Part shown: positions 8,487-16,941 of the stretch, piece by piece
How the letters are laid out: every line of letters starts with the position of its first letter
How positions within the stretch are numbered: position 1 is the first letter of the stretch
NCBI GenBank assembly: GCA_031429105.1
Contig: JANOYV010000054.1
Coordinates: 1 to 25,793 of the forward strand
Source: JAKFWF01 sp031429105
Lineage (GTDB): Bacteria; Pseudomonadota; Alphaproteobacteria; Rhizobiales; Hyphomicrobiaceae
Length of the DNA: 25,793 bases
Direction of reading: 5' to 3'
Notes under the pieces: generated by a model
Told to the model about the DNA's origin: nothing
Databases searched by the model: none
The model's input: the letters and a program-made list of their open reading frames with translations, nothing else
Position numbers and translations under genes: made by a program

Positions 8487-8668
8487 ATAAGCTGACCAGG
8501 GCATCCGCCGAACTGCCTATTTCATGCTTTCTCTCTCCGACACGGTGACCTGCATTCTGCAGTTTGCGCGGTCCGGCCATTCTGCTATTGGCCCTAGATC
8601 TTTGACGACCAGCGTATTTTGCGTATCGGCCGCTCGTCACACCCACAAACCAAAGCTGAACAATCGAC
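8487..8668. other. Intergenic region upstream of pheT
   Basis: This 182-base gap separates the XRE regulator from pheT and should hold the pheT promoter. I see no tRNA, no remnant of pheS and no Phe-rich leader peptide. One short inverted repeat, GGCCA at 8575-8579 with TGGCC at 8589-8593, is present but is not followed by a T-run. Confidence 0.4.
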
Positions 8669-11098
8669 ATGAAATTCACGCTCTCTTGGCTCCAGGACCA
8701 CTTGAACACATCAGCTTCCATAACGGAGTTGGCGGCGGCCCTCACAGCGATCGGTATTGAAGTCGAAGGAATCGAAAACCCAGCCGAAAAGCTGTCGGTG
8801 TTCACCATTGCGCGTGTTGTTGATGCCAAGCAGCATCCAAATGCCGACCGGCTGCGCGTTTGTCAGGTTGAAATTGCTGTAGGGCAACCAACGGTTGAAG
8901 TCGTTTGCGGCGCGCCTAATGCGCGAACGGGGCTAATCGGGGTGTTTGCTCCGATTGGCGCGTTGATTCCCGGAACGGGAATCACGCTTGATAAGAGGCC
9001 GGTGCGCGGTATCGTATCAAACGGCATGCTGGTGTCGGAACGCGAGCTGGAATTATCCGAAGAGCACGACGGCATCATCGAATTGTCTGCGGACTTTAGC
9101 GCAAAAATCGGCCAACGCTACGTCGAGGCGCTTGGCCTGGCGGACCCCGTTTTCGATGTCAAGCTGACACCCAATCGGCCCGACTGCACGGGCGTGCGCG
9201 GGATCGCGCGTGATTTGGCTGCGGCGGGTCTTGGCACGCTTAAACCAGAACCATCGTTGAGGCTTGTTGAAGGCACCACGGATTGCGCAGTTGCAATCAA
9301 ACTCGATTTCCCAAAGGAGGCCGCTTCTGCCTGTTCCATGTTCGCTGGCCGAACGGTACGCGGCGTGAAGAACGGCGCGTCGCCCGCATGGCTTCAAACG
9401 CGGCTGAAGGCCATTGGTTTGCGACCGATCAGCGCTCTGGTCGACGTAACGAACTATATCTCGATGGATCGCGGCCGCCCGTTACACGTATACGATGCCG
9501 ACAAACTGAGTGGAGCCATAAGCGCGCGCCTCGGAGCAACAGGCGAAACCTTCAAGGCGCTCGACAACAAAACCTACACGGTTGACGACACCATGTGCGT
9601 GATCGCTGATGATAGTGGCCCGCTCGGATTGGGTGGCATCATCGGTGGGGAGTCGACGGGCTGCACCGAGACAACGACTAACGTTTTCATTGAGTGTGCT
9701 TACTTCGATCCACACAGGATTGCAGCGACGGGCCGCAAGATTGGCGTACAAACAGATGCGCGCTATCGCTTCGAACGCGGGGTTGATTCAGCATTTGTGG
9801 CGCCGGGTCTGGATATTGCGACCGACATGGTGATGACGCTTTGCGGAGGCTCGCCCTCCAAGGCACGCATCGTCGGCGCTGCGCCAGATACCCGCATCGA
9901 GATCAAATTTGATTTCGCCCGGATCGAGAAATTGTCGGGAATGAAGGTGTCTGAAACTGAAGCGCGACGTGTGCTTGGCGCCCTGGGTTTCGAGATCACA
10001 TCGAAGGGCGGGTCGACAACGATTACGTCGCCCTCCTGGCGGCCAGACATTCACGGCGCAGCCGACCTCGTGGAAGAAGTCGTTCGCATCATCGGCCTCG
10101 ACAAGATCCCATCAACACCGATGGCGCGCATGCGTGGCATTACGCGGACCGTGCTGACACAACAACAGCGTCGCGCGCGCAGGGCACGACGCGTGCTGGC
10201 GGGCCGAGGCATGGTCGAAGCCGTGACATGGTCATTCCTGCCGCAAGCACAAGCAAGCCACTTTGGTGGCGGTGCAGAAAGCCTCGCGTTGGACAATCCA
10301 ATCTCGGTTGAGATGTCGACGATGCGGCCAAGCCTACTGCCGGGCCTACTCGCCTCGGTTCAGCGCAATCGAAATCGTGGCTTCAACGATGTCGCATTGT
10401 TTGAGTTGGGCCAGGCCTATCGTGGCGATCAACCGAAGGACCAGATGATGATCACAGCCGGTGTACGTGCCGGCTCGGCTTTAGCCAGCGGAAGCGGTCG
10501 GCACTGGAGTGGCGCTGCTGCCGACGTCGATCTGTTTTCAGCCAAAGCAGATGTTGCAGCGCTGTTGAGCGGGTTAGGGTTCGATTCCAGTCGAGCTCAA
10601 ATCACGCGCGATGCCCCCGCATGGTTTCATCCAGGACGCTCTGGGACACTGCGGCTCGGCCCAAAGGTCGTACTCGCTTACTTTGGTGACATTCACCCTT
10701 CGACGTTAAAGCTGATGAATTGCGCCGCCCCTGTTGCTGCGTTCGAAGTGTTCCTCGACGCACTGCCAGCAGAGAAGCGAAAGACGTTGGCACGCCCAGC
10801 CCTTGGCGGTTCTGAATTATTGCCAGTGCGCCGTGATTTCGCATTCATCACTGACGAGGCGACGCCTGCAGGCGACATCATCAAAGCCGCCATGGGGGCC
10901 GACAAGGCAGCGATTGCCGACGTCAGCGTCTTTGATATCTTTATGGGTGCGAGCGTCGGTGCAGCAAAAAAATCGATTGCAATCGAAGTGACATTGCAGC
11001 CGACGATCAAGACGTTCAACGATGCCGAAATCGAAGCTCTGTCAGCCAAGATTATCGCTGCCGTGACTAAGGCGACGGGGGCGTCGATCAGGGGCTAA
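8669..11098 (+). CDS. pheT: Phenylalanine--tRNA ligase beta subunit
   Basis: This is the beta subunit of the (alpha-beta)2 enzyme that charges tRNA-Phe; it binds the tRNA and edits mischarged Tyr-tRNA. The length, 809 residues, is normal. It opens with MKFTLSWLQDHLNT, followed by the EMAPII-like tRNA-binding domain at about 39-150 (HPNADRLRVCQVE, VVCGAPNARTGLIGVFAPIG). The B3/B4 editing region spans about 205-390 (RPISALVDVTNYISMDRGRP) and the B5 domain about 400-470. A ferredoxin-fold anticodon-binding domain closes the protein at about 718-809. The catalytic alpha subunit gene pheS, normally directly upstream, is absent here; an XRE regulator takes that place. The gene converges on the minus-strand catabolic operon, with only about 40 bases between the two stops. 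Confidence 0.96.
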   Translation: MKFTLSWLQDHLNTSASITELAAALTAIGIEVEGIENPAEKLSVFTIARVVDAKQHPNADRLRVCQVEIAVGQPTVEVVCGAPNARTGLIGVFAPIGALIPGTGITLDKRPVRGIVSNGMLVSERELELSEEHDGIIELSADFSAKIGQRYVEALGLADPVFDVKLTPNRPDCTGVRGIARDLAAAGLGTLKPEPSLRLVEGTTDCAVAIKLDFPKEAASACSMFAGRTVRGVKNGASPAWLQTRLKAIGLRPISALVDVTNYISMDRGRPLHVYDADKLSGAISARLGATGETFKALDNKTYTVDDTMCVIADDSGPLGLGGIIGGESTGCTETTTNVFIECAYFDPHRIAATGRKIGVQTDARYRFERGVDSAFVAPGLDIATDMVMTLCGGSPSKARIVGAAPDTRIEIKFDFARIEKLSGMKVSETEARRVLGALGFEITSKGGSTTITSPSWRPDIHGAADLVEEVVRIIGLDKIPSTPMARMRGITRTVLTQQQRRARRARRVLAGRGMVEAVTWSFLPQAQASHFGGGAESLALDNPISVEMSTMRPSLLPGLLASVQRNRNRGFNDVALFELGQAYRGDQPKDQMMITAGVRAGSALASGSGRHWSGAAADVDLFSAKADVAALLSGLGFDSSRAQITRDAPAWFHPGRSGTLRLGPKVVLAYFGDIHPSTLKLMNCAAPVAAFEVFLDALPAEKRKTLARPALGGSELLPVRRDFAFITDEATPAGDIIKAAMGADKAAIADVSVFDIFMGASVGAAKKSIAIEVTLQPTIKTFNDAEIEALSAKIIAAVTKATGASIRG

Positions 11099-11140
11099 AG
11101 CGCTCCCTGACCGACCGACCACCGAACTACCGCTTTACCC

Positions 11141-11974
11141 TCACGCAGCCTTTGGCAGCGACAGCAACGCGCGCGCTTCGGCAACAGTGGCTGGACGCCG
11201 GTTGTACTCGGCGCACAAGTCTGCAACGCGCTTTACGAGTGCAGCGTTCGAGGGTGCAAGCGTGGTCTTGTCCCAGCGGATGTTATCCTCAAGACCTGTA
11301 CGGCAGTGGCCGCCCAGCTCCAGCGACCAGCGGTTCAGCGTGATCTGGTCGCGACCAATGCCAGCGCCTGTCCAAGTGGCATCAGGCGCAAGACGCTTAA
11401 GTGTTGCCACGAAGAATTCGAAGGCCGCACGATCAACCGGCATGGCGTTCTTCACGCCCATTACGAATTGAACATGCAATGGGCCCTTCATCAGCCCGGT
11501 TTTTTGCATTTCAACCGCCTTGAAGATCATCGACAGGTCGAACGCCTCGACCTCCGGCTTCACATCGTTGTTCAGCATTTCGGATGCCAACCAGTTCACG
11601 AGGTCTGGCGTGTTCTCATAGATGCGGGTCGGAAAGTTGCATGAGCCTGTAGACAGCGATGCCATATCTGGCTTAAGCGGCAACATACCGCCCCGCTCGC
11701 GGCCAGCGCCCGAACGACCACCAGTCGACAGCTGCACGATCATGCCGGGGCAGTGCTTGCGCAAGCCGTCCAGCAATTGGCCAAAGCGCTCCGGATCAGA
11801 GGTTGGCGTGCCATCGTCCTTGCGGACATGACAATGGGCCAATGTCGCGCCTGCCTCAAACGAGGCGTGGGTCGACTCGATCTGTTCAGCGATTGAAATC
11901 GGCACGGCCGGGTTATCCGCCTTCGTTGGCAGTGATCCGGTTATCGCAATCGTAATGATGCAAGGTGCGGCCAT
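11141..11974 (-). CDS. DUF849 beta-keto acid cleavage enzyme (BKACE), candidate for beta-ketoadipate
   Basis: This protein of 277 residues belongs to the DUF849/BKACE family, whose members use zinc and acetyl-CoA to turn a beta-keto acid into acetoacetate and a new CoA ester; Kce of lysine fermentation is the prototype. The zinc ligands can be placed at His47 and His49 (AHCHVR) and Glu229 (CRTGLED), and Glu143 (VEAFD) matches the conserved acidic residue. The barrel start (IITIAITGSLPTK) and PLHVQFVMGVKNAMP are family-like. The ATG at 11974 has a GGAGA site 6-9 bases upstream. It follows pcaG by 27 bases as the last gene of the operon. From that position I infer that the substrate is beta-ketoadipate, giving succinyl-CoA and acetoacetate; no residue seen here proves it, and databases would label it a 3-keto-5-aminohexanoate cleavage protein. 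Confidence 0.85.
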   Translation of the reverse strand: MAAPCIITIAITGSLPTKADNPAVPISIAEQIESTHASFEAGATLAHCHVRKDDGTPTSDPERFGQLLDGLRKHCPGMIVQLSTGGRSGAGRERGGMLPLKPDMASLSTGSCNFPTRIYENTPDLVNWLASEMLNNDVKPEVEAFDLSMIFKAVEMQKTGLMKGPLHVQFVMGVKNAMPVDRAAFEFFVATLKRLAPDATWTGAGIGRDQITLNRWSLELGGHCRTGLEDNIRWDKTTLAPSNAALVKRVADLCAEYNRRPATVAEARALLSLPKAA

Positions 11975-12001
11975 AGTGGTTCTCCTTCATTGGGCACTCG
12001 A

Positions 12002-12601
12002 CTAGGCGTCAAAGAATACCGTTTCTTGTGATCCCTGCATGTGCACGTCAAATCGATAAACGATGCCACCCGACGTCTGGCAACGCTCGGCGATGAGTGT
12101 GCTGCGACGCTCAATCGGCACCGCGTTCAGCACGGGGTCGGTCGCATTTCGTGCTGCCTCATCGGAGAAGTAGATGCGGGTGTACATATGTACGAGCATG
12201 CCCCGCATAAATACGATGACGTTGATGTGAGGCGCTTGCAACGCATCAACCGCGCCGGGTCTGATTGTATCGAAGATAAACCGATGCTCGGTGTCCGTTC
12301 CCGTGCCGAAACGCCCAAAGCCCGTGAACGCGGCGTTAGATCCCCGAGGATCGGCTGGATGGGCGTAGCGTCCAAGTGAATCGGCCTGCCAAATTTCCAT
12401 CATCGCATCCGCGACGGTTTTACCCTCGCCATCAAAGACGCAACCCTCGACACGGATTCGGTCACCCGGGACCTCGGCGGTCGCCATGTCGCCGGTTGCG
12501 ATCGCGCGCAGGACTGAACCATAGCCATATTGCTGCGGCGCCAATCCGTAAGCAAAATAAGGGCCAACGGTTTGCGACGGTGTTTGCTTAAGCTCGGTCA
12601 T
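12002..12601 (-). CDS. pcaG: Protocatechuate 3,4-dioxygenase alpha subunit
   Basis: PcaG pairs with PcaH to form the non-haem Fe(III) dioxygenase that opens the ring of protocatechuate between the two hydroxyls, giving beta-carboxy-cis,cis-muconate. The 199-residue protein begins with the signature TPSQTVGPYFAYGL and has the intradiol dioxygenase beta-sandwich (MMEIWQADSLGRYAHP, APHINVIVFMRGML, TRIYFSDE). As in known alpha subunits, the full set of iron ligands is not kept here and the metal sits in PcaH. The ATG at 12601 comes two bases after the pcaH stop, so the subunits are almost certainly translated together. Confidence 0.95.
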   Translation of the reverse strand: MTELKQTPSQTVGPYFAYGLAPQQYGYGSVLRAIATGDMATAEVPGDRIRVEGCVFDGEGKTVADAMMEIWQADSLGRYAHPADPRGSNAAFTGFGRFGTGTDTEHRFIFDTIRPGAVDALQAPHINVIVFMRGMLVHMYTRIYFSDEAARNATDPVLNAVPIERRSTLIAERCQTSGGIVYRFDVHMQGSQETVFFDA

Positions 12602-12603
12602 GG

Positions 12604-13317
12604 TCAGTGGCCCATCATCGTTGCATTGACCCCGCGCAGAACAATATCGAAGACATAGCCAAGTGCGAATTCAGGTTCGGTTACGTCGATCGAGAACTTC
12701 GCAACCATGCGCTCGCGCGCGGCAGGCGGGGCGCTGTTGTATATTGGATCAAGCGCAAACAGCGGATCGCCGGGAAAATACATTTGAGTCACAAGCCGCG
12801 TCAGGAAAGACGGTCCGAAGAGTGATAAATGAATATGCTGCGGGCGCCACGCATTGAAATGATTACCCCACGGATAGGCGCCGGGTTTAATCGTATAAAA
12901 ACGGTAGCGGCCCTCTGCATCGGTTACACAGCGACCGCCACCGAAGAAATTCGGATCAAGCGGTGCTGGATGTTGATCCACCACGTGGATGTAGCGCCCC
13001 GATGAATTCGCCTGCCAAATCTCAACCAGCGTGTTGGGCTGCGGACGACCGTTCTCGTCCAGCACGCGACCGGTGACTATAATGCGTTCACCAAGCGGTT
13101 CCGCTGTCTTCACGCCATTGCGCGTTAGATCAGCATCCAACGGTCCCATGATGTCATGGCCGTACACAGGACCTGTCAACTCGGACAACGTTTGCCTGAT
13201 CGGAATAAGAGGTTTTGTCGGTCCGCGCAAAGCGGTCGATTTATAAACTGGATCAATGAAGCGCGGATGGCTCGCCCAGTCCCTGGGACCAACCTGAGGC
13301 TTAGTGATATCTGTCAT
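12604..13317 (-). CDS. pcaH: Protocatechuate 3,4-dioxygenase beta subunit
   Basis: PcaH is the iron-carrying subunit of protocatechuate 3,4-dioxygenase. It has 237 residues, the usual size. The four Fe(III) ligands are all visible with the same spacing as in Pseudomonas PcaH: Tyr109 (SSGRYIH), Tyr148 (KPGAYPW), His161 and His163 (WRPQHIHL); the conserved Arg158 lies just before them. The stretch DPNFFGGGRCVTDAEGRYRF and the C-terminal FDIVLRG are further signatures. It follows quiC by 32 bases and precedes pcaG by 2, so the protocatechuate made by QuiC can be opened by the next two products. The catalytic site looks complete. Confidence 0.96.
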   Translation of the reverse strand: MTDITKPQVGPRDWASHPRFIDPVYKSTALRGPTKPLIPIRQTLSELTGPVYGHDIMGPLDADLTRNGVKTAEPLGERIIVTGRVLDENGRPQPNTLVEIWQANSSGRYIHVVDQHPAPLDPNFFGGGRCVTDAEGRYRFYTIKPGAYPWGNHFNAWRPQHIHLSLFGPSFLTRLVTQMYFPGDPLFALDPIYNSAPPAARERMVAKFSIDVTEPEFALGYVFDIVLRGVNATMMGH

Positions 13318-13349
13318 AGGTGCTCTACCGATTTAAATACTTCGCCTCG

Positions 13350-15236
13350 TTAGCGGCGTGGCATCGCTGGATGGCGTGTGTTTCGAGTTTGTGCGGCTAA
13401 ACGAATGGGTGCGTTGATGGCACCGTAGCCAACTGCGCCTCGACGTTCGACAATTTCGAAGAAAAATCGGTTGTCGAACGTTTGAGTGTAGACCTGCAAA
13501 AACTCGGCATCACCTTCTCGGTCGTACAGTATGTTATGCGCTTTGAGCTCATTGATGCGCTCGACAGTCAGATCGGTCTTGGATTCGAGATCATCGTAGT
13601 AATTTTCGGGAATTGGCAGCAACGGAACACCATTGGCTTCAAGTCGTATAACAGTTGCGACAATGTCATCCGTGGCAAACGCTAGGTGCTGTACGCCAGA
13701 CCCAAAGACTTCCGACAGAAATTTTGATGATTGCGTGCGGCTCGATTGCGAAGCGTTGAGGACAATGCGCAAAGCACCATCGTTCGCCTCGATCACTTGG
13801 CTTTTAACTAGTCCACCGGGATCGATGACGTCTTGCTCGGCAGCCTTTTTAACATCCAACAGCGAGGTGTAGAACAGCACCCACGACAGCATTTCTTCGT
13901 AGTGCATCGATTGCGAAATGTGATCGACCCGCGTTAGGCCAGCGGAGGCTGCATCATCCTCGCTGGTCGCCTCGAACTCGATATCCCACACACGCGCGAG
14001 ATCGCTCTTGGGATCGATAAAATAGATCAAGCTCCCGCCGACGCCGCGCACTGCGGGAATCTCGAGCTCGCCCGGGCCGACCGCCTGTCGAAATGGTTGA
14101 TCCAGCAATTGCGCTGCCCGATCAAGAGTAGCTGCAGCGTCATCGACTTCGAGGCCAATCGCGCATACCGCCGCGCCGTGCGTGATGTTAAACGCGTGAG
14201 CGAACCCTTCGCTCTCGGTGTTGACGACGAGGTTGATGGCGCCCTGACGCCAACGCGTAACGGCTTTCGTTCGATGCACGCCCGAACGCACGAAGCCCAA
14301 CCCATGCAGGAAGATTTCAAATGACGGTGCAGTCCGCTCGTCAATAGCAAATTCGATAAACGCTGTACCAAGGCAAGCGGCGCGGGGTGGCAACTGCCGC
14401 GTATGTGATTTCGCACCATGGCCTTTAGCCTGCATTTGATCTGCCAGATAGATCAGCGAGCGATGACCATCTACTGCCACGCTGCGGGCTGATCCTGCGC
14501 GAAACTGATCGTTGAATATTTCAAGCGAGAGTACGTCATCATAGCCAGTGGCGCTGAGAGCCGACATGAACTCGAGAAGCGGCAAATCACCTTGCCCGGG
14601 AAAATTGCGGAAGTGCCGACTCCAGGAAAGGGGATCCATGTCCAGCAACGGAGCGTCAGCCACTTGCACCAGAAAGATTTTGTCTTTCGGGATCGAGCGG
14701 ATCGAATTGAGATCAATCTTGCGTGCAAACGTGTGAAACGTATCCAGCACCAGGCCGACCGCGGCGTGATCCGCCCGCCGCACAGCCTCCCAAGCATCGC
14801 GGTGATCGTTGATATGACGGCCCCAAGCAAGTGCTTCGAAGCCGACGCGGAAGCCGCGAAGGGCCGCCCGTTCACCGAGTTCTCGTAGATCTACCGCCGC
14901 CCGATCAATACCGCCCAGGCTGTCAGGCGACACGTTAGAACAGATGAGAAGTTGCTTGCAGCCAAGCTGCGCCATCAAATCGAATTTGCGTTCCGCGCGC
15001 GCAAACACGCGTTGCCGTTTGTCGCCCGGCATGCCTTCGAAATCACGAAACGGCTGAAACGCAAACATCTCCAAGCCAAGATCAGCAACCATCCCGCGCA
15101 CGTCTTCCGGCGTGCCGTTGAAAGACAGAAGATCATTCTCGAAAATCTCAACGCCTTTGAAGCCAGCTGCCGCAATCGCCTGCAGTTTCTCAGCGAGCCC
15201 ACCACTTAGACATACTGTCGCGATCGACGTTTTCAC
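13350..15236 (-). CDS. quiC: 3-dehydroshikimate dehydratase fused to HPPD-like domain (QuiC type)
   Basis: The N-terminal half, about 1-270, is a xylose-isomerase-like TIM barrel that dehydrates 3-dehydroshikimate to protocatechuate. Its four metal ligands are present at Glu134 (GFEALAWG), Asp165 (LVLDTFH), Gln191 (VQVADAP) and Glu239 (LSLEIFND), the arrangement known for the Pseudomonas QuiC1 enzyme. The C-terminal half, about 290-610, is a double VOC domain like 4-hydroxyphenylpyruvate dioxygenase, with the two-His-one-Glu iron triad kept at His439 (RVDHISQS), His517 (VQHLAFA) and Glu594 (FFFEIVERRG). Bifunctional-looking fusions of this type are known, and the role of the second domain is unsettled. 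The start is a GTG at 15236, with AGGA upstream. It sits between aroE and pcaH, matching its place in the pathway. At 628 residues it is full length for the fused form. Confidence 0.93.
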   Translation of the reverse strand: MKTSIATVCLSGGLAEKLQAIAAAGFKGVEIFENDLLSFNGTPEDVRGMVADLGLEMFAFQPFRDFEGMPGDKRQRVFARAERKFDLMAQLGCKQLLICSNVSPDSLGGIDRAAVDLRELGERAALRGFRVGFEALAWGRHINDHRDAWEAVRRADHAAVGLVLDTFHTFARKIDLNSIRSIPKDKIFLVQVADAPLLDMDPLSWSRHFRNFPGQGDLPLLEFMSALSATGYDDVLSLEIFNDQFRAGSARSVAVDGHRSLIYLADQMQAKGHGAKSHTRQLPPRAACLGTAFIEFAIDERTAPSFEIFLHGLGFVRSGVHRTKAVTRWRQGAINLVVNTESEGFAHAFNITHGAAVCAIGLEVDDAAATLDRAAQLLDQPFRQAVGPGELEIPAVRGVGGSLIYFIDPKSDLARVWDIEFEATSEDDAASAGLTRVDHISQSMHYEEMLSWVLFYTSLLDVKKAAEQDVIDPGGLVKSQVIEANDGALRIVLNASQSSRTQSSKFLSEVFGSGVQHLAFATDDIVATVIRLEANGVPLLPIPENYYDDLESKTDLTVERINELKAHNILYDREGDAEFLQVYTQTFDNRFFFEIVERRGAVGYGAINAPIRLAAQTRNTRHPAMPRR

Positions 15237-15266
15237 TGGTGGTTCCTAATCAACTGCCATCCCAGT

Positions 15267-16163
15267 TCACTGGTTCCCGGCGAGCGCCTGATCGCGCTTT
15301 GCCAGGGCCGACATAAACGTCTGACGCATCCGCGTGACATCGGCTGACCGCCCTGTGAAGAGACGGAAAGCTTCCGTTGCTTGATGAACGCTCATACCAT
15401 CTGCCGTCAGCACCTTGGCACCAGTTGAGCGCGCAAGGCGAATGAACTCCGTTTGCAAAGGCGTGTAAATGATATCAGCGACCCAATGGATTGGCAAAAT
15501 CGCATCTGGCGGGGCAGGAATGCCCAGGCTGCCGATCATCCCGATCGGCGTTGCATTGACGATCCCGACAGCGGCATGCGCATGCGTCACCAAATTACTA
15601 GGCGTTCCGGATGTCACGCTGCATCTGGCCGCCGGATAATGCTTCGCCACATCCGCTGCCAACCCGGCGGAACGGCTTGCGTCCACATCGTGTATCACAA
15701 GATCACTGGCACCCAGATCCATAAGCGCAAAGGCAACCGCACGGCCAGCACCTCCTGCGCCGATGAGCAATACGGGCTTGCCACGGATGCAGGCTTGCCC
15801 AAGACCCTCCTCAAAGCCGCGCAAAAATCCAATACGATCCGTATTGTGACCGTGCGTTGTACCGTCGCCGTCAATCGTAACCGTGTTCACGGCACCAATT
15901 TGCTGCGCCCCGAGCGAAACCTTATCGAGCAGGGGCAAGATCGCTTGCTTGACGGGGAAGGTAACGTTGAAACCATTGAAACCAACAGTCTTGGCGGCGT
16001 TAAAGACGTCGGCCAGCGTGCGTCCGGGCAATCGGGCCAGATCCATCAAATGGTAGTGGCCAGCGAAACCAGCAGCCAGCAGTGCATCTTCCTGCATTGC
16101 GGGTGACAAGGATTTCATAATGTTCGAGCCAATCAGCCCGAGCAAGAACCTGCCATCCGTCAT
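15267..16163 (-). CDS. aroE: Shikimate/quinate dehydrogenase, probably NAD-dependent and catabolic
   Basis: This AroE-family protein of 298 residues interconverts shikimate (or quinate) and the 3-dehydro acid. The substrate site is visible in IMKSLSPAM, FNVTFPVKQ and HNTDRIGF, and the nucleotide site in IGAGGAGRAVAFAL. After the second strand of the Rossmann fold the sequence reads IHDVDASR. NADP-specific biosynthetic AroE has an Asn-Arg-Thr motif here, whereas NAD-preferring quinate/shikimate dehydrogenases have acidic residues, so NAD and the oxidative direction are likely. The ATG at 16163 overlaps the livF stop by four bases (ATGA), and quiC, which uses its product, is 30 bases downstream. 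I infer a catabolic role; a second, biosynthetic aroE would be expected elsewhere in the genome. Confidence 0.88.
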   Translation of the reverse strand: MTDGRFLLGLIGSNIMKSLSPAMQEDALLAAGFAGHYHLMDLARLPGRTLADVFNAAKTVGFNGFNVTFPVKQAILPLLDKVSLGAQQIGAVNTVTIDGDGTTHGHNTDRIGFLRGFEEGLGQACIRGKPVLLIGAGGAGRAVAFALMDLGASDLVIHDVDASRSAGLAADVAKHYPAARCSVTSGTPSNLVTHAHAAVGIVNATPIGMIGSLGIPAPPDAILPIHWVADIIYTPLQTEFIRLARSTGAKVLTADGMSVHQATEAFRLFTGRSADVTRMRQTFMSALAKRDQALAGNQ

Positions 16164-16930
16164 TGCGCCGCTCCCGCAACTGGTGCAAGGCCACCGCCAA
16201 GAAACAATTGTGCGATCCGCGGGTCGGCCAAAATTGTTGATGCCTTGTCCTCAATGCGCGTTTGTCCCTGCTCCAATACGAGGCCGTAATCCGACATCTG
16301 CAGAGCCATTTTCGCGTTCTGCTCGATCAGCAGAATTGTGACACCCTTGTCGCGCAGCCCCTTAAGAATGCCGAACACCTCTTGCACCATGAGTGGCGAA
16401 AGCCCGATCGACGGCTCATCGATCAGCATGAGTTTTGGATCAAGCAGCAATCCCCGCGCGACTTCCAACAACTTTTGCTGGCCGCCCGACAACGTCGATG
16501 CCTGCGCACCCGACTTTTCCCGCAACATGGGAAAGCGCTGCATCATTGCCTCGATCCGATCACCCAGGTTGGACGCTTCGGACAACGCTACGCCGCCAAG
16601 TTCCAGATTATGCAAGACCGAAAGTTCGGGGAATATATTGCGCCCTTGAGGCACGTAGGCGACGCCTGCATCGAGCATTTGACGTGGTGTAAAGTTCGTC
16701 ACGTCGCGGCCATCAAGCGTGATCTTGCCTGAGCGAACCGGCAGCATGCCGAACACGGTTTTGAACATCGTCGATTTGCCGGCACCGTTCGGGCCGATCA
16801 CTGTCGTGATGGCACCGCGTCGGACGGCAGCAGTCGTGCCATTCAATATGGTCATCTTGCCGTAACCCGAGACAACCTCGGACAAGTGCAAAAAGCTAGC
16901 GGACTGCGCGGTATTGTCGGGCTGGGTCAT
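16160..16930 (-). CDS. livF: Branched-chain-type (HAAT) ABC transporter ATPase, LivF-like
   Basis: This is the second ATPase of a hydrophobic/aromatic acid uptake ABC transporter, 256 residues. Visible motifs are Walker A GPNGAGKST, signature LSGGQQKLLEVARG, Walker B LMLIDEPSIGLSP and LIEQNAKMAL, where Gln replaces the H-loop His as is usual for LivF. The segment VAYVPQGRNIFPELSVLHNL is also typical. The gene starts 11 bases after livG, and its stop overlaps the aroE start by four bases, which couples the transporter to the catabolic enzymes. The 'liv' name marks the family, not the substrate; an aromatic or hydroaromatic acid is likelier here than leucine. Confidence 0.92.
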   Translation of the reverse strand: MTQPDNTAQSASFLHLSEVVSGYGKMTILNGTTAAVRRGAITTVIGPNGAGKSTMFKTVFGMLPVRSGKITLDGRDVTNFTPRQMLDAGVAYVPQGRNIFPELSVLHNLELGGVALSEASNLGDRIEAMMQRFPMLREKSGAQASTLSGGQQKLLEVARGLLLDPKLMLIDEPSIGLSPLMVQEVFGILKGLRDKGVTILLIEQNAKMALQMSDYGLVLEQGQTRIEDKASTILADPRIAQLFLGGGLAPVAGAAQ

Positions 16931-16941
16931 GGTCTTGCGCC

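Noticed and set aside
11097..11136. AAAGCG ... CGCTTT inverted repeat between the convergent pheT and BKACE genes
   Set aside because: The arms are only 6 bases with a 28-base loop and no clear T-run, so a bidirectional terminator cannot be claimed.
15453..16106. 217-codon plus-strand open frame inside aroE
   Set aside because: It is antisense to a well-supported enzyme, has low-complexity composition and shows no recognisable motif.
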